Shown: in pieces, positions 1-9,513 of the stretch
Layout: every line of letters begins with the position of its first letter
Position numbering within the stretch: position 1 is the first letter of the stretch
DNA from: Chloroflexota bacterium
GTDB lineage: Bacteria > Chloroflexota > Dormibacteria > CF-121
Assembly: GCA_005889395.1 (NCBI GenBank)
Contig: VBFX01000037.1
Location: 1 to 16,157, forward strand
Direction: 5' to 3'
DNA: 16,157 nucleotides
Translations under genes and position numbers: made by a program
The notes under the pieces: model-generated
Seen by the model: only the letters and a program-made list of their open reading frames with translations
Told to the model about the DNA's origin: nothing
The model's database searches: none

Positions 1-2
1 TC

Positions 3-632
3 CCGGAGGAGGAGCGAGTGGTGACGGTCGAGGATGCCGCCGAGCTCCAGCTCAACCAGGAGCACGTTGTAACGCTTGAGTCACGGCCGGCGACCGTCGA
101 AGGGCGCGGCCGGATCGCCATCCGGGACCTGGTCGTCAACGCGCTGCGTATGCGTCCCGATCGGATCGTGGTCGGCGAGTGCCGCGGCGGCGAGGCCCTC
201 GACATGCTCCAGGCGATGAATACAGGCCATGACGGATCGTTGACGACTATCCACGCGAACTCGCCGCGTGACAGTTTGAACCGTCTGGAAACGTTGGTGT
301 TGATGGCGGGTGCAGAACTGCCCTCCCGGGCCATCCGGGAACAGATCTCGTCCGCCATAAACGTCATCGTGCAGCAGAGCCGCTTGCGGGACGGGTCGCG
401 GAAGATCATCGCCGTCAGCGAGGTGCTCGGACTGCACGGCGACCAGGTAAAGGTGCAGGACATATTCGTGTTCAAGCAGACCGGCGTCAGCGAAGACGGT
501 AAGGTGCAGGGCTACTTCACGGCCACCGGCATCATTCCGAAATATTTCGACCACCTGCAGTCGTCAGGCGAGGGCGTAACGAAGGACCTCTTCACGCCGG
601 TGCCCGATCCTGCCGGACAAGGAGGCCACTAA
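3..632 (+). CDS. tadA: TadA/CpaF-type pilus assembly ATPase, 3' part only
   Basis: This is the C-terminal half of a hexameric type II/IV secretion ATPase that powers Tad/Flp pilus assembly at the inner face of the membrane. The 5' end lies outside the window; the frame is open from base 3 with no start needed, and reads PEEERVVTVEDAAELQL at once, the Asp-box region that follows Walker A. Next come the family block LRMRPDRIVVGECRGGEA (Walker B region) and the His box GHDGSLTTIHAN. The Walker A loop itself is not in the window. The stop TAA is directly followed by the tadB GTG, so the two are surely co-transcribed. It is clearly related to, but different from, the second copy at 3727-4869. Identification is firm; the symbol tadA versus cpaF is a naming choice. 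Confidence 0.93.
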   Translation, partial: PEEERVVTVEDAAELQLNQEHVVTLESRPATVEGRGRIAIRDLVVNALRMRPDRIVVGECRGGEALDMLQAMNTGHDGSLTTIHANSPRDSLNRLETLVLMAGAELPSRAIREQISSAINVIVQQSRLRDGSRKIIAVSEVLGLHGDQVKVQDIFVFKQTGVSEDGKVQGYFTATGIIPKYFDHLQSSGEGVTKDLFTPVPDPAGQGGH

Positions 633-1577
633 GTGTCAATCCAGCTTGTCTTCGCGGCCATGGCAGCCATCGCGGCGCTGATCGTGGTCATGGCGCTGAT
701 GTCCAACAACCGGCAGCCGGCCGAAGAGTTGCACATGGACAGCTACAACCCCGAGGCTGGCGCCAAGAAGGGTGGCTTCGTCGAAGGGTTCCTGGAGAGG
801 TTCAACAAGAGCCTGACCCGCAACAAGGGTGGGCGCAGTTCGAAGCTCACCGACGAGCTGGCCAAGGCCGACCTCAAACTCCGGGTCTCGGAATACGTCA
901 TGGTCATCGTCGGCCTCATCGTCCTGCTCTGCGCCATCCTGTTCCTCCGCTTCCACAGCCCGATTCTCGCCCTGATCGGCATCCCGGTCGGCTACTTCGC
1001 TCCGGGGTTCTTCCTCAAGTTCCGGCAGCGCCGCCGGCTCAAGGCCTTCAACAACCAGCTGGGCGACACCGTCGTCCTGCTCTCCAACGCGCTCAAAGCC
1101 GGTTATTCGTTCGCCCAGGCGATGGCCACCATCGCCAAGAGCTCTTCACCGCCGATGGCGGACGAGTTCAGCCGGGCGGTCCGCGAGATGAACCTGGGCG
1201 TCTCGGTCGATGACGCCTTGCAGCACATGGTCAAGCGCATCGAATCCGAAGACTTCGACCTGATGGTCACGGCGGTCCAGATCCACCGCGTCGTCGGTGG
1301 CAACCTGGCCGAGATCCTCGACACCATCGCCTTCACCATCCGGGAACGGATCCGCATCCAGGGCGAGATCCGTACCCTGACCGCGCAGGCTCGCGCCTCG
1401 GGCTACATCATCACGGGTCTGCCCTTCGCGCTCGCGCTGATCCTGACCTTCATCTCGCCGACCTACATCACGCCGCTCTTCCACGAATGGCTGGGTTACG
1501 TCCTGATCGGTATGGGCCTCGTCTCGATCGCGATCGGCTACGGCATCATCTCGAAAATCACGAACATCCAGGTGTAG
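633..1577 (+). CDS. tadB: TadB-like pilus assembly inner-membrane protein (T2SSF domain)
   Basis: Polytopic membrane protein of 314 residues, one of the two platform proteins on which the TadA ATPase acts to assemble Flp pili. A first membrane segment is at about residues 4-23, a pair at about 88-130, then the cytoplasmic T2SSF domain at about 140-270 with the typical stretch LSNALKAGYSFAQAM and the motif HRVVGGNLAEILD, and C-terminal membrane segments at about 255-308. The GTG start is immediately after the preceding stop and has a strong GGAGG at 621-625, seven bases upstream, so this start is well supported. Length is normal for TadB. The position between the ATPase and tadC is the standard order of tad loci. 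Confidence 0.93.
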   Translation: MSIQLVFAAMAAIAALIVVMALMSNNRQPAEELHMDSYNPEAGAKKGGFVEGFLERFNKSLTRNKGGRSSKLTDELAKADLKLRVSEYVMVIVGLIVLLCAILFLRFHSPILALIGIPVGYFAPGFFLKFRQRRRLKAFNNQLGDTVVLLSNALKAGYSFAQAMATIAKSSSPPMADEFSRAVREMNLGVSVDDALQHMVKRIESEDFDLMVTAVQIHRVVGGNLAEILDTIAFTIRERIRIQGEIRTLTAQARASGYIITGLPFALALILTFISPTYITPLFHEWLGYVLIGMGLVSIAIGYGIISKITNIQV

Positions 1578-1580
1578 CGA

Positions 1581-2507
1581 ATGAGTATTTTCACTATCGT
1601 CTTCGCCTTCCTGGCCTTCGCCGGCATCATCATCGCGATGCAGGCCGTGACGGCCAAGCCCCGGCAGGACCTCATTGCGGAACGGCTGGCGCAGTATCGC
1701 GACCACAACCTGACGCTCGACGAAATCGAGCTCTCGCTGCCGTTCAGCGAGCGCTTCATCAAGCCGGTGCTGGAGCGGCTGGGCAGCTTGCTCACCGCCC
1801 GCATGGCGAAGAACCGCCAGATCGTCGTCCAGAACAAGATCAACCTCGCCGGCCGGCCCTACGCGCTGAGTGTCAACGGCTTCGAGGTCGTCAAGGTGAT
1901 CTTCGGCATCGTCATCGCCCTGGTGGCTCTGGGTCTGGCCGGGGTGATGGGGGTCACGAGCCTTCCGCTCAAGGGCGCGGCGCTCGGCCTCGGCTTCGTG
2001 CTTGGCCGTTTCCTCCCCGACGTCTGGCTCAACAACAAGATCAAGGGACGGCAGAAAGAGTTGCGTTTGGCGCTGCCGAACGCGCTCGACCTGCTGACCA
2101 TCTCGGTCGAGGCCGGCCTTGGCTTCGACGCCGCCATCGGGCGGCTCACGGAAAAATTCAAGAACGCGCTCTCCGACGAGTTCGCGCAGGTGCTCAACGA
2201 GATCCGGCTCGGCCGGCCGCGCCTGGAGGCGCTCGATGACATGGGCCGCCGCTCCGGCGTCGAGGAGCTGCACACCTTCATCCAGGCGCTCATCCAGTCG
2301 GAACAGCTCGGTGTCGGTATCGCGAAAGTACTCCGCATCCAGTCGGAAGAGATGCGGCGCCGCCGCCGTCAGCGGGCGGAAGAGCAGGCCGCGCAGGCTC
2401 CGCTGAAAATGCTCTTCCCGATGATCGGCTGCATCTTCCCAACGCTATTTATCGTCTTGATGGGGCCTGCTGTAATCATTATCATTCACACTTTTCAACA
2501 CAAGTAG
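1581..2507 (+). CDS. tadC: TadC-like pilus assembly inner-membrane protein (T2SSF domain)
   Basis: Second platform protein of the Tad pilus machine, 308 residues. It has an N-terminal membrane segment (about 2-20), two central segments (about 93-135), a T2SSF domain (about 150-280) with LPNALDLLTISVEAGLGFD and the family motif near QSEQLGVGIAKVLR, and a C-terminal membrane segment ending in IIIIHTF. The ATG lies 3 bases after the tadB stop, so it is translated from the same message. TadB and TadC probably form a heteromer that couples ATP hydrolysis by TadA to pilin extraction. No pilin gene, TadV protease or secretin is in the window; those may lie upstream. It is the last gene of this cluster, followed by a hairpin-rich spacer. 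Confidence 0.93.
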   Translation: MSIFTIVFAFLAFAGIIIAMQAVTAKPRQDLIAERLAQYRDHNLTLDEIELSLPFSERFIKPVLERLGSLLTARMAKNRQIVVQNKINLAGRPYALSVNGFEVVKVIFGIVIALVALGLAGVMGVTSLPLKGAALGLGFVLGRFLPDVWLNNKIKGRQKELRLALPNALDLLTISVEAGLGFDAAIGRLTEKFKNALSDEFAQVLNEIRLGRPRLEALDDMGRRSGVEELHTFIQALIQSEQLGVGIAKVLRIQSEEMRRRRRQRAEEQAAQAPLKMLFPMIGCIFPTLFIVLMGPAVIIIIHTFQHK

Positions 2508-2534
2508 GGCAGTTACACGGAGACCCAACCGGGC

Positions 2535-2640
2535 GGGTGCGCCGTCCAGCCGCTCGCGGCGCACTCGCGCAGAATTCCTCGCGCTCGTGTGCTCGCCCGA
2601 GCGGCATACGGCGCCCGCCCTCTTTCGCCCGAAAGGGCGG
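2535..2640 (+). repeat. three tandem hairpins in the tadC to DUF192 spacer
   Basis: The spacer 2508-2700 carries three successive inverted repeats read directly from the sequence. Arms 2537-2544/2557-2564 are perfect (GTGCGCCG and its complement) and extend by a few more pairs. Arms 2582-2587/2598-2603 (CGCTCG/CGAGCG) are perfect. Arms 2615-2620/2635-2640 (CCGCCC/GGGCGG) continue after a 2-nt bulge into TTTC/GAAA with a 4-nt loop. None is followed by a T tract, so a classical intrinsic terminator is not shown. They may slow transcription leaving tadC, protect the tad mRNA 3' end, or be an intergenic repeat element. Confidence 0.6.
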
Positions 2641-2646
2641 CTCGGC

Positions 2647-2675
2647 TTGCAGCCTCGCTCTTCCGCTGATAAAAT
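2647..2675 (+). promoter_or_regulatory. sigma70-like promoter for the DUF192-comFC pair
   Basis: TTGCAG at 2647-2652 and TAAAAT at 2670-2675 are separated by exactly 17 bases, giving a good match to a housekeeping promoter in otherwise GC-rich DNA. It lies just after the third hairpin and 25 bases before the TTG start at 2701, with ACAGGA (2687-2692) as a likely ribosome binding site. Confidence 0.5.
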
Positions 2676-2700
2676 CAGGACACAATACAGGATTAGAGTT

Positions 2701-3042
2701 TTGCGACTGACTAAACAGGACGGGACGATCGTCGCCGAGCCGCTCGAGGTGGCGAGCAATTTCATCACCTCCGGGCTGGGATTGATGGGGCGGGCGCGGC
2801 TGCCGGAGAACGGCGGGCTGCTGATCAACGGCTGCAATGGCATCCACATGATGTTCATGCGCTTCCCGATCGACGCCGTCTTCGTCGACAAGCAGGGTGT
2901 CGTCGTGAAGACCTATGAACGGCTGCTGCCGTGGATCGGGATGGTGCCTTTCGTCTGGCGCGCCGACAGGGTCGCCGAGCTTCCGGCGGGCAGCGTCCGC
3001 CGCCACGTCATCAAGCCGGGCGACCAGCTCCTCGTTGCCTGA
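2701..3042 (+). CDS. DUF192 family protein
   Basis: A 113-residue protein of the DUF192 family, small beta-rich domains often secreted or attached to other genes and without a settled function. The conserved core is visible: F..GLMGR near residues 20-30, then NGIHMMFMRFPIDAVFVD (about 46-63), and the ending HVIKPGDQLLVA. I place the start at TTG 2701 because homology begins there, ACAGGA lies 8 bases upstream and a promoter sits before it; a GTG at 2587 in the same frame would add 38 residues with no family resemblance, through hairpin DNA. No signal peptide is seen with this start. It ends 1 base before the comFC GTG, so the two are probably co-transcribed. Confidence 0.85.
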   Translation: MRLTKQDGTIVAEPLEVASNFITSGLGLMGRARLPENGGLLINGCNGIHMMFMRFPIDAVFVDKQGVVVKTYERLLPWIGMVPFVWRADRVAELPAGSVRRHVIKPGDQLLVA

Positions 3043-3043
3043 G

Positions 3044-3673
3044 GTGAGCCTGCTCGACCTGCTCTTTCCGCCGCGCTGCGGCGGCTGTGGCGGTTATGGC
3101 GCGGCCTGGTGTCCCGCCTGCGCCGGGACCCTGCGACGCCCCTCGGCGAGCACCCTGGCCGGCATCCCACTGGTGGCGGCCGGCCGGTTCGACGGGCCGC
3201 TGCAACAGGCGATCCATACCTACAAATACCGGCCGCGGCCACAGCTGGCGACGGTCCTCGCCCAACCCCTGGCTCGCGCCATCGTGACCGCCGGACTGCC
3301 CCTGGCGGCCCTCACCTTTGTGCCCTTGCATCCTCAACGACAGCGTGAGCGCGGCTTCAACCAGGCGGAGCGGCTGGCCGCCCAGCTCGCGAGCGCGCTG
3401 GGCATGCCGCTGGTCAGCGGGCTGACGCGGGTCCGAGCCACGCCGGCCCAGGTGGGGCTGAGCCAGGCCGAACGGCGGGCCAACCTGGCCGGAGCGTTCC
3501 ACTGGACCGCCGCCCAGCCGCCCGGGCACCGCCTGGGGCTGGTGGACGACGTCTGCACCACCGGCGCCACCCTGACGGCGGCCGCCGAGGCGGTCGCCGA
3601 AGTGGGCGGCTCGATCGGCGCCTTCCTGGTCCTGGCGGTCGCGCAAACTTTGCCGGCGGTCGCCGTTACATAG
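3044..3673 (+). CDS. comFC: ComFC-like phosphoribosyltransferase-fold competence protein
   Basis: ComF family protein, 209 residues from GTG 3044, one base after the DUF192 stop; an upstream start would only add out-of-family sequence overlapping that gene. One four-Cys zinc knuckle is at the N-terminus (C12, C15, C23, C26). The phosphoribosyltransferase-fold part follows, with RERGFNQAERLA (about 101-112) and the PRPP loop VDDVCTTGAT (167-176). ComFC takes part in DNA uptake during transformation in several bacteria; no other competence genes are visible here. Most ComF proteins I recall have a second Cys pair set between the first knuckle and the segment corresponding to LAGIPLVAAGRFDGPL; here the chain passes straight from LRRPSAS to it, so about 25 residues may be missing (see findings). 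Confidence 0.9.
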   Translation: MSLLDLLFPPRCGGCGGYGAAWCPACAGTLRRPSASTLAGIPLVAAGRFDGPLQQAIHTYKYRPRPQLATVLAQPLARAIVTAGLPLAALTFVPLHPQRQRERGFNQAERLAAQLASALGMPLVSGLTRVRATPAQVGLSQAERRANLAGAFHWTAAQPPGHRLGLVDDVCTTGATLTAAAEAVAEVGGSIGAFLVLAVAQTLPAVAVT

Positions 3674-3726
3674 CCCGGGACAGTCGGCCTGTCTTTGGAT
3701 TTCCTGTTTGGGGGATTGTGACTTAG

Positions 3727-4869
3727 ATGGTCAACGCGTCCGAGGTTTCGCAGGACGAGCTCGCCCGCTATTACGAGGCACTGGGACCCATCCGGGACCT
3801 GGTGCTCGACGATAGCTTGACCGAAGTCATGGTCAACGGCCATGAAAACGTCTATGTCGAGCGCAACGGCAAGATCCTCCTCACCGACCGCAAGTTCGAC
3901 GACGAAAACCACCTGCTGCGAGTCATCGACTTCATCGTCTCGGCGGTCGGCCGCCGCATCGACTTCCGCACCCCGATGGTCGACGCCCGCTTGCTCGACG
4001 GCTCGCGCGTCAACGCCGTCATCTCGCCGATCGCGCTCGACGGGCCGATGCTGACCATCCGGAAGTTCTCGCGCGACCCCTTCCAGGCGGAGGACCTCGT
4101 CAACTTCGGCACCGTCACCAACGAGGCGGTCGGCTTCCTCAAGGCGTGCGTCATGGCGCGCGCCAACCTCCTGATCTCGGGTGGAACCGGCACCGGCAAG
4201 ACGACCCTCCTCAACGTGTGTTCCTCGTTCATCCCGCCCGACGAGCGCATCGTCACCATCGAAGACGCCGCCGAGCTGCAGCTCCACCAGGAGCACGTCT
4301 GCCGCATGGAGTCCCGCCCGCCCGACCTCAACGGCGAGAACAAGGTCGGCATCCGTGAGCTCGTCATCAACGCTCTCCGTATGCGCCCCGACCGCATCGT
4401 GGTCGGCGAGTGCCGTGCCGGCGAGGCGCTGGACATGCTGCAGGCGATGAACACCGGTCACGACGGCTCGCTGACCACCCTCCACGCCAACACCACCCGC
4501 GACGCGCTGTCCCGGCTGGAAACGATGGTGCTGATGGCGGGTATCGACCTGCCGATGAGGGCCATCCGCCAGCAGACCGCCTCCGCCATCGACCTGGTGG
4601 TTCAGCTCTCCCGGATGCGCGACGGGCAACGCAAGGTGACCAGCATCACGGAGATCACCGGCATGGAAGGCGACACCATCACGATGCAGGAAATCTTCCT
4701 CTACGAGTCGCACGGTGCGGACAAGAACGGCGTCATGACCGGCGTCTTCCGGCCAACCGGGATTCGTCCGCACATCATGGACAAGCTGTTTGCCGCGGGC
4801 GTACCGATCCCGCCGGAGCTCTCGCGCGTCTTCCCCGATCGCCGCGCCAACGAGCGGCCCACCAAGTAA
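3727..4869 (+). CDS. cpaF: second TadA/CpaF-type secretion ATPase, complete
   Basis: A 380-residue ATPase of the TadA/CpaF branch. In order: N-terminal domain with LTEVMVNGHENVYVERNG (31-48), RRIDFRTPMVDARLLDGSR (76-94), Walker A GGTGTGKT (152-159), Asp box TIEDAAELQL (177-186), Walker B region MRPDRIVVGECRAGEALDML (219-238) and His box GHDGSLTTLHAN (244-255). All expected catalytic elements are present. The extra N-terminal helical region of about 80 residues usual in CpaF is nearly absent: only about 20 residues precede the first conserved motif. The ATG is preceded by GGGGGA at 3710-3714 and onward; the nearby GTG at 3718 meets a stop at once. It stands alone, between comFC and hpf, without its own tadBC, so it may serve the upstream platform proteins or another pilus. 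Confidence 0.93.
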   Translation: MVNASEVSQDELARYYEALGPIRDLVLDDSLTEVMVNGHENVYVERNGKILLTDRKFDDENHLLRVIDFIVSAVGRRIDFRTPMVDARLLDGSRVNAVISPIALDGPMLTIRKFSRDPFQAEDLVNFGTVTNEAVGFLKACVMARANLLISGGTGTGKTTLLNVCSSFIPPDERIVTIEDAAELQLHQEHVCRMESRPPDLNGENKVGIRELVINALRMRPDRIVVGECRAGEALDMLQAMNTGHDGSLTTLHANTTRDALSRLETMVLMAGIDLPMRAIRQQTASAIDLVVQLSRMRDGQRKVTSITEITGMEGDTITMQEIFLYESHGADKNGVMTGVFRPTGIRPHIMDKLFAAGVPIPPELSRVFPDRRANERPTK

Positions 4870-4892
4870 CGCGCTTCGGGACGTTCGCGCGT
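4869..4892 (+). terminator. possible hairpin terminator after the second TadA gene
   Basis: ACGCGC (4869-4874) and GCGCGT (4887-4892) form a perfect 6-bp stem starting in the stop codon. There is no T tract after it, so this is only a weak candidate; it sits upstream of the hpf promoter. Confidence 0.25.
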
Positions 4893-4918
4893 CGGCGCAG
4901 CTCACCTGGTGGTCTCGC

Positions 4919-4951
4919 TATACTCATGCCATCTCGAGATCTCGCAGGAGG
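4919..4951 (+). promoter_or_regulatory. hpf -10 box and Shine-Dalgarno
   Basis: TATACT at 4919-4924 is a near-consensus -10 box; no convincing -35 is found 16-18 bases upstream. A strong AGGAGG (4946-4951) lies 5 bases before the ATG at 4957, which fixes that start. The same TATACT hexamer occurs before the asparaginase gene and before ftsE. Confidence 0.55.
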
Positions 4952-4956
4952 CCACC

Positions 4957-5501
4957 ATGGAGATCTTGATCCAGGCCAAGAAGTCCACGGCCGACCCCCA
5001 GATGAAGGCCTACGCACAGGCCAAGCTCGAGAAGCTGGCGCGGCATTTCGACCACATCCTGCAGGCCCGCATGGAGCTCGGCACGGAGAAGAACAAGAGC
5101 CTGGAGACGATGAAGGTCGCCGAGCTCACCGTGCACGTCACCGGTCGCACCGGCAACATCCTCAAGGCGGTCCAATCCGCGGAGCACATGAACGAAGCCG
5201 TCGATCTCGTGGTCGACAAGATGGACCGGCAGATTCGCCAGCACAAGGAGAAGCTCAAGAACCATCGCCGCTCCAAGCCCGCAGCGGCCATCGGCCAGAC
5301 GGTGTCCGAGGCGGCATCCACAGCCGTGCGCTCCAACGGCGTGGCGAGGATCAAGCGCTTCAAAACAGGAGCTGAACCTGCTCTACCGGCGCCACGACGG
5401 GTCCCTCGGCCTGCTGGAAGCGGATCTGTCGTAGCCGCAGCCGCCGTTTGGACCGCCGCAGCGCGGGTATGCTTACTGCTTGCGGCATTAGCGGGTAATC
5501 C

Positions 5502-5505
<4 letters not shown>
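4957..5505 (+). CDS. hpf: ribosome hibernation promoting factor with disrupted C-terminal domain
   Basis: Hpf/RaiA family protein that binds the 30S decoding region and, in its long form, dimerises 70S ribosomes into 100S particles. The N-terminal S30AE domain (about 1-105) looks complete, from MEILIQAKK to VVDKMDRQIRQHKEKLKNHR. A linker follows, and the C-terminal dimerisation domain begins as RIKRFK at 131-136. There it breaks: the expected KPM...GHDFF...TGE segment is absent, and its end (ELNLLYRRHDGSLGLLEADL) is readable in another frame at 5369-5428. In the original frame the protein runs on as an Ala/Pro/Arg-rich tail to 182 residues and overlaps the secA start by 4 bases (ATGA), which is probably accidental. 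Start chosen at ATG 4957 for its AGGAGG. If real, only short-form activity would remain. Confidence 0.85.
5366..5434 (+). pseudogene. hpf: out-of-frame remnant of the Hpf C-terminal domain
   Basis: Read from CAG at 5366 this stretch gives the last beta strands of the long-form Hpf dimerisation domain (ELNLLYRRHDGSLGLLEA) and a natural stop TAG at 5432-5434. It is in a different frame from the S30AE domain just upstream. About 30 codons of conserved domain normally lie between KRF and this segment, so a deletion whose length is not a multiple of three best explains it. Confidence 0.8.
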
Positions 5506-8102
<2,597 letters not shown>

Positions 8103-8135
8103 GATGGACCGCCGGACGGGTACATATGAGAACGA

Positions 8136-8387
8136 ATGAGTAAGAAAAAGTCGACCAGCACGTCAGCCAGCAAGGCCGCTCGGGTCAAGGCCGCCACGGT
8201 GGCGAACCCGGGGCGAGCGGAGGACGTGGCGCAGCCGGCGAAGGCACCAGAGGCCGCCGAGGTGAGCGCGGCTCCCACCCGCCCACCATTCCGGCGGCCG
8301 CAGAGCCTCAACTTTGCCGGCGTGGGCCGCAACGACATCTGCCCCTGCGGCAGCGGCAAGCGCTTCAAGAACTGCCACGGGCACTGA
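8136..8387 (+). CDS. small stand-alone SEC-C zinc-knuckle protein
   Basis: An 83-residue protein between secA and prfB. Residues 1-60 are Lys/Ala/Ser/Pro-rich with no predicted fold. The last 20 residues (GRNDICPCGSGKRFKNCHGH) form a SEC-C motif with metal ligands C69, C71, C80 and H81. This is almost the same as the SecA tail 33 bases upstream (GRNDPCWCGSGKKYKKCHGR), so it looks like a duplicated SecA C-terminus on its own gene. In SecA this motif binds zinc and contacts SecB or the ribosome; the role here is unknown, but binding the same partner is plausible. There is no Shine-Dalgarno before ATG 8136. It ends 3 bases before the prfB ATG, so prfB is likely translated by coupling. Confidence 0.8.
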   Translation: MSKKKSTSTSASKAARVKAATVANPGRAEDVAQPAKAPEAAEVSAAPTRPPFRRPQSLNFAGVGRNDICPCGSGKRFKNCHGH

Positions 8388-8390
8388 ACC

Positions 8391-9504
8391 ATGGACGAGA
8401 TCATCGAGCGCGCCAACGACCTGCTGAAAAAGATCCTCCAGCTCCAGGAGCATCTTTGACGTTGCCGAGAAGGACGCGCGCCTCGACGCGCTCCAGAAGG
8501 ATCTAACCGACCCCGACCTCTGGCAGGATCCGCCGCGCGCGCAGCGGCTCGCCCAGGAAGCCAAGGGCATTCGCGACGAAGTTTCGGTCTGGCACAAGCT
8601 GGAGGCGCGCGCCCGCGACGTGATCGGCCTCGCCGAGATGGCGATCGCCGAGGGCGACGGGCACATCGAAGGCACCCTGCGGGAGGACCTCGAGCGTCTC
8701 GAGAAGGACGTCAGCCGGCAGGAGGTCGACCTCCTGTTCGCCAACCCCTATGCGGAGCACCCGGCCCTGGTCAGCATCCACGCCGGCGCGGGAGGGACGG
8801 ACTCGCAGGATTGGACCGACATGCTGCTACGCATGTACCTGCGCTGGGCGGAACGGCGCAAGATGCACGCTGAGATCCTCGACGAGGCGCCGGGCGAAGA
8901 GGCCGGCTACAAGAGCGTCACCATCCGGGTTACGGGCAAGCGAGCCTTCGGCTGGTTGCGAGCCGAGCGCGGCGTGCACCGGCTGGTTCGGCTCTCGCCC
9001 TTTGACCAGGCACATCGTCGCCATACGTCTTTCGCGCTCGTGGAAGTGATCCCCGAGATCGAAGACGACACGGACATCGAAATCCGCCCCGAGGACCTCA
9101 AGGTCGACGTCTATCGCTCAAGCGGGGCCGGTGGCCAACACGTCAACAAGACGTCCTCGGCGGTGCGCATGACGCACCTGGCGACCGGCATCATCGTGAC
9201 CTGTCAGAACGAGCGCTCCCAAATGAAGAACCGCGACATGGCGCTCAAGGTGCTGCGCTCCCGGTTGGTGGCGTTGCGCGAGCAGCAGCGATCGGAGCAG
9301 CGGCAGGAACTCAAAGGCGAGCACCAGTCCAACGAGTGGGGCAGCCAGATTCGCAGCTACGTGCTGCATCCGTACACGCTGGTGAAGGACCACCGCACCG
9401 GTTATGAGACGGGTAATGTCCAGGCGGTGCTCGACGGTGACCTCGACAACTTCATGGAAGCCTTCCTGCGGCTCGACGCCGGCCGCGAAGGCAAGGCCGC
9501 CTAG
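8391..9504 (+). CDS. prfB: peptide chain release factor 2, with programmed +1 frameshift
   Basis: RF2 ends translation at UGA and UAA. Translation from ATG 8391 gives 22 codons (MDEIIERANDLLKKILQLQEHL), then meets in-frame TGA 8457-8459. Reading +1 at CTT-T-GAC continues as DVAEKDARLDALQKDL and through to TAG 9502, for 370 residues in all. The anticodon-like tripeptide SPF is at 202-204 and the peptidyl-hydrolysis motif GGQ at 247-249, close to E. coli positions (205-207, 250-252). The shift site is preceded by AGGAG, as in the classical autoregulated gene: low RF2 lets the ribosome pause at UGA and shift, restoring RF2. Annotation that starts at ATG 8620 would lose the N-terminal 76 residues. 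The next gene converges from the other strand 9 bases away. Confidence 0.95.
8446..8460 (+). promoter_or_regulatory. RF2 programmed +1 frameshift signal
   Basis: AGGAG at 8446-8450, a 3-nt spacer CAT, then CTTTGAC at 8454-8460. This matches the E. coli arrangement (AGGGGG, TAT, CTTTGAC) in sequence and spacing: an internal Shine-Dalgarno that pushes the ribosome forward, a slippery Leu codon, and the RF2-dependent UGA followed by C, a weak termination context. Confidence 0.95.
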
Positions 9505-9513
9505 CCGATCTGA

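Noticed and set aside
1146..2273. Long open frame of 375 codons antisense to tadB and tadC
   Set aside because: Asp/Arg/Glu-rich composition typical of the complement of GC-rich coding DNA; no motif, and the sense genes are certain.
3679..3693. Inverted repeat GACAG-TCGGC-CTGTC after comFC as a terminator
   Set aside because: Only 5 bp and followed by just three T; common by chance.
3334..4905. Open frame of 523 codons antisense to comFC and the second TadA gene
   Set aside because: Mirror of well-recognised genes with low-complexity composition; no domain seen.
5448..5473. TTGGAC and TATGCT as a promoter for secA
   Set aside because: The spacing is only 14 bases, too short for a normal sigma70 promoter.
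8104..8139. 11-codon frame MDRRTGTYENE between secA and the SEC-C gene, its stop overlapping the next ATG
   Set aside because: Too short, no ribosome binding site and no pattern beyond the chance ATGA overlap.
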